64,000 nucleotides of DNA from Albibacillus kandeliae (GTDB lineage: Bacteria; Pseudomonadota; Alphaproteobacteria; Rhodobacterales; Rhodobacteraceae), in the NCBI RefSeq assembly GCF_003116585.1, contig NZ_QEHM01000007.1, forward strand, positions 248,001 through 312,000, given 5' to 3'. The notes under the pieces are model-generated. The model worked only from the letters and a program-made list of their open reading frames with translations, was not told the origin of the DNA and ran no database searches. The stretch's first letter is position 1. The number at the start of each line of letters is the position of its first letter. Below are positions 17,270 through 25,052 of the stretch, one piece after another. The translations under genes were made by a program, and so were the position numbers.

Positions 17270-18046
17270 ATGCTGTTTCCCAGCAAAGCCGAGATGCGTG
17301 CCTACGAGGTCGATGGATACTTTGTGCGCAAGGGGTTCCTGTCGCCTGAGGAGGTCACCGATTTCCGCGAAAGCTCCCGCCGCCAGCTCGAAGAAGAGAG
17401 CAAGGGCGGCAACGTGATGAAAAAGGGCGACAAGTCCGGCAACGCGACACTGCTCAAGCTCTGGAACCATGCGGGCGACGACAAGTATGGCCTGCTTGCC
17501 CGAGACGAGCGTATGGTGCGCATCTCTGAGGCCCTGATTGGCGAGGAAATCTATCTTTACAGCCATAAAATGACCATGAAGCAGCCCCGCGAGGGCGGCG
17601 CATGGGAATGGCATCAGGATTATGGCTACTGGTACAACAACGGTTGCCTCAGCCCCGAGATGCTGTCGATCTACGTCTCGCTCGACCCCGCCAACCGCGA
17701 GAACGGCTGCCTTCAAGTTCTCAAGGGCAGCCACATCCTCGGCCGCCTGAACCACGTGCGCGAAGACGGGCAGACCAACGTCGAGGCGCCCTACCTGGAA
17801 GCCGCCGTCGAGCGTTTCGAACATGTCTACGTCGAGATGGAACCGGGCGACGCACTGGTGTTCCACTGCAACCTTCTGCACCGCTCGGACGCCAACAACA
17901 GCGACACCTACCGCTGGGGCTACATCTGCTCCTACAACGCAGTCCACAATGCGCCCTTCATGCAGGCTCGCGACTACGGTCACTTCCAGAAGCTGGAAAC
18001 CGTGCCCGCCGGAAGCTTCATGAACGCGAAAGTGGCGGCGGAATGA
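17270..18046 (+). CDS. Phytanoyl-CoA dioxygenase (PhyH) family Fe(II)/2-oxoglutarate oxygenase
   Basis: A 258-residue oxygenase. The iron triad is visible as H115 and D117 (WHQDYG) and H204 (LLHRSDANNSD), and R215 of YRWG should bind 2-oxoglutarate. GGGAGGAAAGA precedes the ATG. It hydroxylates or oxidatively dealkylates a substrate using O2 and 2-oxoglutarate in the cytoplasm. Its TGA overlaps the ATG of the ribose-type permease, so it is the first gene of a sugar uptake operon. An oxygenase in that position suggests a modified sugar, such as an O-methyl or N-alkyl derivative; this is inference. Confidence 0.92.
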   Translation: MLFPSKAEMRAYEVDGYFVRKGFLSPEEVTDFRESSRRQLEEESKGGNVMKKGDKSGNATLLKLWNHAGDDKYGLLARDERMVRISEALIGEEIYLYSHKMTMKQPREGGAWEWHQDYGYWYNNGCLSPEMLSIYVSLDPANRENGCLQVLKGSHILGRLNHVREDGQTNVEAPYLEAAVERFEHVYVEMEPGDALVFHCNLLHRSDANNSDTYRWGYICSYNAVHNAPFMQARDYGHFQKLETVPAGSFMNAKVAAE

Positions 18047-19080
18047 GCGAGAGCACGAGCATCGCACGGGAAGAACCGGCCACGTCGCACCAGCGACGCG
18101 GCCAGCTCTGGTCGCGCCTCGTGGCACGCAAGGAACTCGGCGTGTTCCTCGCTCTGGTCGTGATGTGCGTGTTCCTGAGCCTCGCGACCTCCAACTTCCT
18201 CAGCTCGCTCAACCTGCTGAACGTCGGTCGACAGGTCTCGCTGCTCGGGATCATGGCCGTCGGCATGACCTTCGTGCTGATTTCGGGAGAGATCGACCTC
18301 TCTGTCGGATCGACCTACGCCCTCTCCGGGCTCAGCTCCGGCATGCTCATCGTGATGGGTTGGGGTCTGCTGCCCGCGGTTGCCGCCGGGCTCGTCATCG
18401 GTGTCTGCATCGGCCTCGTCAACGGGGTACTCTCGACCTACGGGCGGCTGCCATCGCTGATCGCGACGCTCGGCATGATGTCCATCGTGCGGGGCGTGGC
18501 ACTGCTGATGACCGGCGGGCAGCCCGTCACCGTCAACACCCGGAACGGCGCGATCCCCGAAGTGCTCGACCGCTTCGAGTTCATGGGTCAGGGCTACCTC
18601 TTCGGCATCGTTCCGATGCAACTCGTCTTCTTCATCGTGATCGCAGTGATCGGCTGGCTACTGCTGTCTGGCACCGCTTTCGGCTTCCGCGTCTTCGCGG
18701 TTGGCGGCAGCGCCAAGGCTGCGCGCGTGTCGGGCATCAACGCCGAACGGGTCAAGCTCTGGTCCTTTGTCATCATGGGCGTGCTGGCTGCGCTTGCCGG
18801 GATCCTGTCGATGGCCTTCCTGCCGTCCGGTCAGGCTGGGCGCACCGGCCTCGGGCTGGAACTCGATGTCATCGCGGCGGTCGTGGTCGGGGGCGCCTCG
18901 CTCTCTGGCGGCGTCGGCACGGTGCTCGGCACGGTCCTCGGAGTGCTGATCATCGGGGTTCTTCGCAACGGCCTGGTCCTGCTGGGCGTCTCGCCCTTCA
19001 CCCAGGAGGTCATGATCGGCCTCGTCATCATCATCGCCGTCGCGATCGACAAGTGGAGTACGCGCAGCCGCTCTGCCTGA
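18043..19080 (+). CDS. Ribose-type ABC transporter permease
   Basis: A 345-residue RbsC-type (BPD_transp_2) inner membrane permease. Conserved segments include VGMTFVLISGEIDLSVGSTYAL, the family hallmark, and GVLSTYGRLPSLIATLGMMSI. The start at 18043 overlaps the PhyH stop. About 35 N-terminal polar residues precede the first membrane helix, longer than in E. coli RbsC. It homodimerises and works with the binding protein and the fused ATPase downstream. The ligand is presumably a pentose or a related polyol. Confidence 0.94.
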   Translation: MSESTSIAREEPATSHQRRGQLWSRLVARKELGVFLALVVMCVFLSLATSNFLSSLNLLNVGRQVSLLGIMAVGMTFVLISGEIDLSVGSTYALSGLSSGMLIVMGWGLLPAVAAGLVIGVCIGLVNGVLSTYGRLPSLIATLGMMSIVRGVALLMTGGQPVTVNTRNGAIPEVLDRFEFMGQGYLFGIVPMQLVFFIVIAVIGWLLLSGTAFGFRVFAVGGSAKAARVSGINAERVKLWSFVIMGVLAALAGILSMAFLPSGQAGRTGLGLELDVIAAVVVGGASLSGGVGTVLGTVLGVLIIGVLRNGLVLLGVSPFTQEVMIGLVIIIAVAIDKWSTRSRSA

Positions 19081-19097
19081 GCCTGCAAGACACAGCG

Positions 19098-19126
19098 TCC
19101 GGCCCGCCAGAGGAGGGTTGGCCGGA
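19098..19126 (+). other. Stem-loop between permease and binding-protein genes
   Basis: TCCGGCC (19098-19104) and GGCCGGA (19120-19126) form a 7-bp stem with a 15-nt loop in the 86-bp gap. Placed before the binding-protein gene, it could protect the 5' end of a processed transcript. Confidence 0.5.
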
Positions 19127-19166
19127 GCGCCTTATCCAACAGACTTTCATCCAGGGAGGATAAAGA

Positions 19167-20138
19167 ATGCTCAACAAACTCAAAACACTCGCCGGGGCAG
19201 GCCTGCTCTGCATGGCTCCCGTCATCGCCAGTGCTGACCCGGTCAACGTCAGCGATTTCCAGCTCGCGCCGCGCATTGCCGAGAAGGTTGCCTCGGGCAA
19301 GCCGCTGAACATCATGGTCAGCTATCACGATGTGTCGAACGAGTTCGCACCCTTCGTGAAACAAGGCGTCGAGAAGGCTGACAAGGAACTGAACGTCGAT
19401 GCGCGTTTTATCGGCCCCGTGGGCGCCGACGCAGACGGGCAGATCTCCGAGATCGAAACCCTGCTCGGTGACATGGACGGCCTCGCGATCTCGGCGGTCT
19501 CGACCGACGCGCTGTCGCCGCTGATCAATCGCGTGATCGAGGCCGGGATCCCGGTGATCTCGTACAACACCGACAACCCGGATTCCAAACGGCTCGTCTT
19601 TGCCGGCCAGGACCTTGTTCAATCGGGCCGCGATGCCGGCGAACAGATGGCCAAGGTGCTCGACGGCAAGGGTCGTGTCATGATCACCACCATCGACGCG
19701 GCTGCCCAATGGTCGCTCGACCGCGAGAAGGGCGTGCGCGAAGCGCTGGACAAGGTCGAAGGCATCGAGGTGGTTCGCACCTTGAACACCGGTACCGACC
19801 CGCAAGAGATCTATGCCGCCATCGAAAACGCGATGCTCTCCGATCCCGGTATCACCGGCATCCTGTCGCTCGAATGCTGCTCGACGCCCGCCGCCGGCGA
19901 ATGGGTCAAACGCAACGGCCAGGCCGGCAAGGTCAAGGTCGTCGGCTTCGACCTGCTGGATCAGACCGTGGACCTCGTCGCCGACGACGTGATCCAGGTG
20001 ACCATCGACCAGGCGCCGGCGCGCCAGGGCTTCGAGGCGGTGAACCTGCTGGTCGAGTTCCTGAACGGCAAGACCATCGACGATCTCGATACCGGCGTCG
20101 GCATCTACACGCCCGAGAACATCAAGGAAGCGATGTAA
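19167..20138 (+). CDS. Ribose-type ABC transporter substrate-binding protein
   Basis: A 323-residue periplasmic sugar-binding protein (peripla_BP_4). GGAGGATAAAGA precedes the ATG, and the N-terminus is a signal peptide (MLNKLKTLAGAGLLCMAPVIASA). The fold repeats of LacI/RbsB type are seen in ADADGQISEIETLLGDMDGL (a LacI-like 'I-x-x-Q' strand) and GIPVISYNTDNP, with N and D residues typical of pentose hydroxyl contacts. It is followed by a strong hairpin and then the ATPase. The exact sugar cannot be read from sequence. Confidence 0.93.
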   Translation: MLNKLKTLAGAGLLCMAPVIASADPVNVSDFQLAPRIAEKVASGKPLNIMVSYHDVSNEFAPFVKQGVEKADKELNVDARFIGPVGADADGQISEIETLLGDMDGLAISAVSTDALSPLINRVIEAGIPVISYNTDNPDSKRLVFAGQDLVQSGRDAGEQMAKVLDGKGRVMITTIDAAAQWSLDREKGVREALDKVEGIEVVRTLNTGTDPQEIYAAIENAMLSDPGITGILSLECCSTPAAGEWVKRNGQAGKVKVVGFDLLDQTVDLVADDVIQVTIDQAPARQGFEAVNLLVEFLNGKTIDDLDTGVGIYTPENIKEAM

Positions 20139-20145
20139 CTGAAGA

Positions 20146-20175
20146 GGTCCGGTCCCGGACTACCGGGATCGGACC
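20146..20175 (+). other. Intercistronic stem-loop after the binding-protein gene
   Basis: The arms 20146-20158 (GGTCCGGTCCCGG) and 20163-20175 (CCGGGATCGGACC) pair over 13 positions with one G-T wobble and a 4-nt ACTA loop, 7 bp after the stop codon. No T-run follows, so stabilisation or partial attenuation is more likely than full termination. Confidence 0.65.
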
Positions 20176-20193
20176 GGCGCAGGTGGAATGCCC

Positions 20194-21720
20194 ATGACCC
20201 AGAACCCCATAGTCGAACTGGTCGATGTCACCAAACGCTATCCCGGCGTCGTCGCGATGGATGGTGTCTCGATCCGGTTTCATCCCGGCGAGGTCCATGC
20301 GGTCATCGGCGAGAACGGAGCCGGCAAGAGCACGATGATGAACGTGCTTGCCGGCGCGATCCAGCCGAACGAGGGCGAACTGCGAGTCGATGGCAAGACC
20401 ACCAGTTTCTCGAGCCCACTGGCCAGCCAGGCCGCAGGCATCGGGGTCGTCTATCAGGAACTGTCGCTCTGCATGAACCTCTCGGTCGGCGAGAACGTGA
20501 TGCTGCCGGAACTCGCCCGCCGCGGAGCGCTTTCGCCGCTTGCAAGCCTCCGCGCCGGACAGGCCGCGCGGCCGGTCCTCGAACGGCTCGGCATGGGTCG
20601 GCTCGATCCGGCGACCCCGGTCGCAAAGCTCTCGGTTGCGCAGCAGCAGCTGGTCGAGATCGCGCGGGTGATCAACCAGGACACCCGGCTTCTGGTGCTT
20701 GACGAACCCAACTCCGCCCTCTCCCCTGCCGAGAGCGAGAAACTCTTCGAAGTGGTACGCGCCCTTCGCGCACAGGGCGTATCCATCGTCTACGTGTCAC
20801 ACCATCTGGACGAAGTGCTCGACCTCGCCGACCGCTTCAGCGTGATGCGCGACGGACGACTTGTCACAAGCTTCGAGAAGTCTCCGGAGCTTACAACCGA
20901 CACGCTGGTCTCGCACATGGTAGGGCGCGACGTTGCCACGGCTGACCAATACGCGACCAGACCGGGCGTTGCAGACCACATGGGCGAACCGGTGCTGGAA
21001 GTCTCCGGCCTGACCGCCCCCGGCGTTTTCGAGGATGTGAGCTTCACGGTCGCGCGCGGCGAGATTCTCGGCGTTGCGGGACTGCCCGACAGCGGCAAGG
21101 ACGCATTGGGCGACGCGCTCTTCGGCCTCACCCCCCGCAGCGGCGACGTGCAGGTCAACGGCATCCGCCTCTCGCCGAACCGGCCGGTCCACTCGATTGC
21201 CGCAGGCATCGCCTATATTCCAGCCGACCGGCGCGGCGCCGGGGCTCTGCTGACGATGTCGGTGGCCGAGAACACCATCGCCTCGGCGCTCGGCCGGTTC
21301 CTCCGGCGCGGCTTCCTGCATCGCAAACCCATCCGCGAGACGACCGAGTACTACATCGGCCGTTTCGGCACCAAGGTGGCCCAACTCGACCAGGCCATCG
21401 CGACGCTATCGGGTGGAAACCAGCAAAAAATCATTCTCGCGCGCGGCCTTGTCACCGAGCCCAAGCTGCTGATCCTGCACGAGCCGACCCGAGGCATCGA
21501 CGTCGGCGCCAAGGCCGAGATCTACGACATCCTCAAGGGCCTTGCCGCCGAGGGCCTGGCAATCCTGATGATCTCCTCCGAACTGCCCGAGATCGTGCTG
21601 CATACCAGCCGCGTGCTGGTGATGGCGGAGGGGCAGGTGACCGGGCAACTTTCGGGTGCGAAGATCACCGAGGAAACGATCATGGCGCTGGCGACCCGGT
21701 CGCGACGCCATGCGGCATGA
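20194..21720 (+). CDS. Ribose-type ABC transporter ATP-binding protein (fused double NBD)
   Basis: A 508-residue RbsA/MglA-type protein with two nucleotide-binding domains. The N-terminal half carries Walker A GENGAGKS and Walker B LLVLDEPNSAL. The C-terminal half has the degenerate Walker A-like GLPDSGKD and a canonical LSGGNQQK signature with ILHEPTRGIDVGAK. Asymmetric halves are normal for this family. ATGs at 20188 and 20194 are possible; AGGTGGA fits 20194 better. It lies after the binding protein and 10 bp before the kinase gene. Confidence 0.93.
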   Translation: MTQNPIVELVDVTKRYPGVVAMDGVSIRFHPGEVHAVIGENGAGKSTMMNVLAGAIQPNEGELRVDGKTTSFSSPLASQAAGIGVVYQELSLCMNLSVGENVMLPELARRGALSPLASLRAGQAARPVLERLGMGRLDPATPVAKLSVAQQQLVEIARVINQDTRLLVLDEPNSALSPAESEKLFEVVRALRAQGVSIVYVSHHLDEVLDLADRFSVMRDGRLVTSFEKSPELTTDTLVSHMVGRDVATADQYATRPGVADHMGEPVLEVSGLTAPGVFEDVSFTVARGEILGVAGLPDSGKDALGDALFGLTPRSGDVQVNGIRLSPNRPVHSIAAGIAYIPADRRGAGALLTMSVAENTIASALGRFLRRGFLHRKPIRETTEYYIGRFGTKVAQLDQAIATLSGGNQQKIILARGLVTEPKLLILHEPTRGIDVGAKAEIYDILKGLAAEGLAILMISSELPEIVLHTSRVLVMAEGQVTGQLSGAKITEETIMALATRSRRHAA

Positions 21721-21730
21721 GAGACAGAAG

Positions 21731-22648
21731 ATGAGCAAGATCACAGTGGTCGGCAGCTTTGCCGTCGGCATGACAATCCGGACCGATACGATGCCGGTCT
21801 TCGGCGAAACCATCCGGGGCCGCGATTTCGACTTCGGCCCCGGCGGCAAGGGATCGAACCAGTCGGTAGGGGTTGCGCGCCTCGGCGCGGACTCGGCGCT
21901 TGTCACCTGCCTTGGCGAGGACCAACTCGCCAACGTTGCCAGGGATCTCTACGCCGCCGAGGGCGTCGACACATCGGGCATCCGCTATACCTCCGAGCGC
22001 GCCACCGGTGCCGGGGTCATCGTGCTGAACGCCGAGGGAGAGAACTTCATCATCCTCGACATGGGTGCGAACGAGTTGATGGACGCGGCCTTTGTCGATG
22101 GAGCGCGCGAGCGTATCGCGCGCAGCGACATCGTCATGACGGTACTCGAGATTCCCGTCCCTGCCGCGCAGCGGGCGATGGAGCTCGGCAAGGCCGCTGG
22201 CGCGCGCACCATCCTGAACCCGGCACCCGCCACGGCCCTGCCCGACGCGATCTTTGCCCATGTCGACTACCTCACGCCCAACGCTACCGAACTGCGCATC
22301 CTGATGGGACTGGACCCGGACGATCCGACGCCAACCCGCGACCTTGCCGGGCAGCTTCGCCGCCGGGGTGTGGGTAATGTCATCGTCACGATGGGCCCCG
22401 AGGGCGCGCTGGTGCTGACGGACGAGCACGATGTCATCGTCCCAAGTCCGCAGGTCGAGGTCGTGGACACCACCGGCGCGGGGGATGCCTTCAACGCAGG
22501 GCTCGCGGTCGCCCTCGGCGAAGGGCAACCCCTGCTCGATGCTGTCCGGTTCGCCACCTGTTGCGGCGCCCATGCCTGCACGCGGCTCGGGGTCATCCCC
22601 TCGCTTCCCACGCGCGCCGAACTCGACGCGCTCTTCGAATTCAATTGA
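21731..22648 (+). CDS. PfkB-family carbohydrate kinase (ribokinase-like)
   Basis: A 305-residue sugar kinase. GGKGSNQSVGVARLGA near residue 40 is PfkB signature 1, and DTTGAGDAFNAG is signature 2 with catalytic Asp252. It should phosphorylate the imported sugar at O5 or an equivalent position using ATP. It lies 10 bp after the ATPase gene and before the pyranase gene, the same functional set as the ribose operon (RbsA, RbsC, RbsB, RbsK, RbsD) in a different order. The N-terminal substrate region FAVGMTIRTDTMPVFGETI differs from E. coli RbsK, so substrate may be a modified pentose. Confidence 0.92.
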   Translation: MSKITVVGSFAVGMTIRTDTMPVFGETIRGRDFDFGPGGKGSNQSVGVARLGADSALVTCLGEDQLANVARDLYAAEGVDTSGIRYTSERATGAGVIVLNAEGENFIILDMGANELMDAAFVDGARERIARSDIVMTVLEIPVPAAQRAMELGKAAGARTILNPAPATALPDAIFAHVDYLTPNATELRILMGLDPDDPTPTRDLAGQLRRRGVGNVIVTMGPEGALVLTDEHDVIVPSPQVEVVDTTGAGDAFNAGLAVALGEGQPLLDAVRFATCCGAHACTRLGVIPSLPTRAELDALFEFN

Positions 22649-22661
22649 CCGAGGATCCAAG

Positions 22662-23126
22662 ATGAAACGCAGTGCCCTGCTCAACTCCGAACTGAACCAC
22701 GCGATCGCCTCGATGGGGCACACCGACCTGATGATCGTCTGCGACGCAGGCTTTCCGATCCCTTCCGACGCTTGGCGCATCGACCTCGCTCTGGCCCGCG
22801 ACCTCCCCGACCTCAAGACCGTTCTCCGCCTGATCTCTGCCGAGCTCATCGCCGAGAAGGTCGGCTATGCCGAGGACCTGCCCGAGCGTAACCCGATCCT
22901 GCTGGAAACCGTCCGCTCCATCTTCTCTGACTCCGATCATGAGCAGGTGCCGCACGACGACATCCTCGGGAAGTACGCCGCGCAGGCCAAGGTGATCGTG
23001 CGCACAGGCGCGTTCGACCCTTGGGGGAACGTGCTGCTCTGGTCGGGCGTCGACGCGCCGAACTGGTTCAACAAGCCCGGCGTGAAGCCCACCGACTATT
23101 ACGCAGAGAAACTGAAAAGGTCCTGA
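22662..23126 (+). CDS. rbsD: RbsD/FucU-family sugar mutarotase or pyranase
   Basis: A 154-residue RbsD-like protein. H20 in MGHTD is the conserved catalytic His; D34-type and C-terminal NWFNKPGVKP residues follow the family pattern (N-x-Y/F region of FucU/RbsD). It interconverts pyranose and furanose forms or anomers of the imported sugar to feed the kinase. It is about 15 residues longer than E. coli RbsD. The ATG at 22662 has GAGGATCC upstream, 13 bp after the kinase stop, and the next gene follows after 3 bp. Confidence 0.92.
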   Translation: MKRSALLNSELNHAIASMGHTDLMIVCDAGFPIPSDAWRIDLALARDLPDLKTVLRLISAELIAEKVGYAEDLPERNPILLETVRSIFSDSDHEQVPHDDILGKYAAQAKVIVRTGAFDPWGNVLLWSGVDAPNWFNKPGVKPTDYYAEKLKRS

Positions 23127-23129
23127 GGC

Positions 23130-23966
23130 ATGGCCGACCGGATCTTTAGTTTCGGCGCCCAGCCGGTGACGCGCCTTGCGACTGTGGCGAGCCTGCGCGC
23201 GGCAAAGGGTCGGTATGGTTCCTTTGCGCAGGTGACCGCAGAAACCGCCGAGGAGGCCGCGGCCGCGGAGGCGGCGGGGATCGAGATGGTCACCTGCCGC
23301 GCCCGCAATGTTACCGAGGTCAGGCGCGGCTCGCAGGCGGTCTTCGTTATCGCGGCGCTTGGCTTTGCCGAAGCGGTGACGAATGACGAGATTCTGCGCA
23401 CCGCTTTCCGAGCGGTCACCGATGGCGCCGATGCCGTGATCACAGGTCGTCGGCTGGAGGTGGTTGAACTGCTCGCGGCAGAGGACATACCTGTCGTCGG
23501 CCACCTCGGCTTCGTGCCCCGCAAGTCCACCTGGGTCGGGCGTATCAGGGGGGTCGGCCGTACGCCTGACGAGGCCGAACAACTGCTCGGCCGTTTCCGC
23601 CGGCTGGAAGACGCGGGCGCCTTTGCCGTCGAAGCCGAGCTCATCTCTGCCCCGCTGCTGGAAGAAATCGGCAAGCGTTCCGGGCTGGTGACGATCTCGC
23701 TCGGCTCCGGGCCCAGTGCCGAGGTCCAGTTCCTGTTCGGCTCAGACATCTGCGGCGAAACGGACCGCGTTCCTCGTCATGCCCGCAAGTACGCCGATCT
23801 GGCCTCTCTCTATCGGACGATACAGGACACGCGGATCTCGGCCTTCAGGTCGTTTCGGCAGGACGTGGCAGGAGGCACCTTTCCGGCCAGTGGCGAAATG
23901 ATCGAACCCGATGCCGAGGCCGCGCGCGCAGTGCGGGATCGTCTGGCACAGCTCTCGGACGGTTAG
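23130..23966 (+). CDS. PanB-like (ketopantoate hydroxymethyltransferase-type) TIM-barrel protein
   Basis: A 278-residue protein resembling 3-methyl-2-oxobutanoate hydroxymethyltransferase and the wider PEP mutase/PanB fold. Barrel landmarks are AAAAEAAGIEMVTCR, GADAVITGRRLEVVELL, IPVVGHLGFVPRKS (like the PanB VxGHxGLxP motif), AFAVEAELISAPLLEEI with the catalytic-type Glu, and VQFLFGSDICG. It is coupled 3 bp after rbsD and is the last gene of the operon, so a housekeeping pantothenate role is unlikely. It more probably carries out an aldol or retro-aldol step on the phosphorylated sugar product. Annotated function is inference. Confidence 0.75.
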   Translation: MADRIFSFGAQPVTRLATVASLRAAKGRYGSFAQVTAETAEEAAAAEAAGIEMVTCRARNVTEVRRGSQAVFVIAALGFAEAVTNDEILRTAFRAVTDGADAVITGRRLEVVELLAAEDIPVVGHLGFVPRKSTWVGRIRGVGRTPDEAEQLLGRFRRLEDAGAFAVEAELISAPLLEEIGKRSGLVTISLGSGPSAEVQFLFGSDICGETDRVPRHARKYADLASLYRTIQDTRISAFRSFRQDVAGGTFPASGEMIEPDAEAARAVRDRLAQLSDG

Positions 23967-23970
23967 TACC

Positions 23971-24903
23971 TCAGAAATCCCGTTTCGGCAGGGTCTGTGC
24001 ATAGACATCGGTCGCCAGCATGTGCTCGTCCGCCTTCCTGAGCGCCTCAACCGCTGCGGCGCGGTTGCGATGTGCGAGCAGCGCACAGAGAACCTCGGAG
24101 ATTGCCAGCGCGGGGGTGAGGGTGTGGAAGAAGCTACCGCTTTCGATCGGGCACAGCAGGGCCGTATCGCTGAGGTTGACCAATGGCGACACGACACTGT
24201 CGGTCACCGAGATCACCTTCAGCCCCTTCCCGCGCGCAAGTTCCGCCATCTTCAGCGTCTGTACGACATAGGGGTTCAGCGAGACGCATAGCAGCGCGTC
24301 CTCGTCCGTCGCCCAGATCAGCGCGTCGCCCGCGGTGTTGGCGGTCCCGTCGAGGAGGACGGCCTTGTCTCCCAGCAGGGACAGCACGTAGTGAAAGTTC
24401 CAGGCGACCGAATGGGTCGACCTGAGCCCCAGCACATAGACGCGGCGCGCGGTGTCGAGATGCTCTGCGGCTTCGCATAACTTGGCAAGCATGTCCCCTG
24501 TGCCAAGCTGCATCAGCTGTTGGCCCAACACGCTCAGCATGTCGCGGGCCATGTCGCTGGCCTCTACCGCCTGCCCCGCCACCCCCGACGCCTGAGCGCG
24601 CGCGGCAAAGCCCTCGCTGGGTTTGCGCATGGCATTGGCGTGGGCATCACGTATCGCATTGAACCCATCGTAGCCCAGGAATTTGGACAGGCGCGTCATG
24701 GTCGAAGGTTGCACCCCGGCCTTCGCCGCGAGGTCTCTCATCGAGTTCAGAGCAACTTCGCTGGGATGATCGAGGATGTAGCGCGCCGCGATCTGCAGCT
24801 TGCCCGGCATCTGCTCGAAGAGCTCCACGATTCGCTCTCTTGCGGAATTTTCATGCAACAAATGTTTCATCCCCGGCTCGAAGTTGGTCACGATCTTAGC
24901 CAA
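23971..24903 (-). CDS. MurR/RpiR-family regulator with SIS domain
   Basis: A 310-residue regulator: an N-terminal HTH_6 domain (about residues 15-90, with LAAKAGVQPSTMTRLSKFLG as the helix-turn-helix) and a C-terminal SIS sugar-isomerase-type effector domain (about 135-270, VYVLGLRSTHSVAW and LLCVSLNPYVVQ). RpiR proteins sense phosphosugars or, in Rhodobacterales, various amino compounds. It ends 4 bp from the convergent PanB-like gene and is divergent from the aminotransferase/MlrC operon, which it probably controls. The start could also be the Met 33 bp downstream. Confidence 0.92.
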   Translation of the reverse strand: MAKIVTNFEPGMKHLLHENSARERIVELFEQMPGKLQIAARYILDHPSEVALNSMRDLAAKAGVQPSTMTRLSKFLGYDGFNAIRDAHANAMRKPSEGFAARAQASGVAGQAVEASDMARDMLSVLGQQLMQLGTGDMLAKLCEAAEHLDTARRVYVLGLRSTHSVAWNFHYVLSLLGDKAVLLDGTANTAGDALIWATDEDALLCVSLNPYVVQTLKMAELARGKGLKVISVTDSVVSPLVNLSDTALLCPIESGSFFHTLTPALAISEVLCALLAHRNRAAAVEALRKADEHMLATDVYAQTLPKRDF

Positions 24904-24962
24904 GCACCTCGATCAGGCAACCGATTTTCATTTTAAAATCAAAGATCGCTCAAGCTTTGATC

Positions 24963-24987
24963 GTTTCACATGCGGCAGCTATGAAAC
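24963..24987. promoter_or_regulatory. Candidate RpiR operator
   Basis: GTTTCA (24963-24968) and TGAAAC (24982-24987) form an inverted repeat with a 13-bp spacer in the AT-rich divergent gap. A second dyad, GATTTT/AAAATC (24923-24940), lies closer to the RpiR start. Both are plausible sites in the otherwise GC-rich region. Confidence 0.4.
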
Positions 24988-25052
24988 ATTTAGATTGCTT
25001 TATGATGTTTTTGGAACAAACGTTGCAAACATCGAGAATCTCTCGTACCGAG

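Noticed and set aside
17171-18127. A long N-terminal extension of the AraC regulator reading frame
   Set aside because: It lies antisense to the clear PhyH gene, has no domain likeness, and a good ribosome-binding site marks the start at 17170.
23130-23966. A pantothenate biosynthesis role for the PanB-like gene
   Set aside because: No panC, panD or panE nearby and the gene is coupled to a sugar uptake operon.
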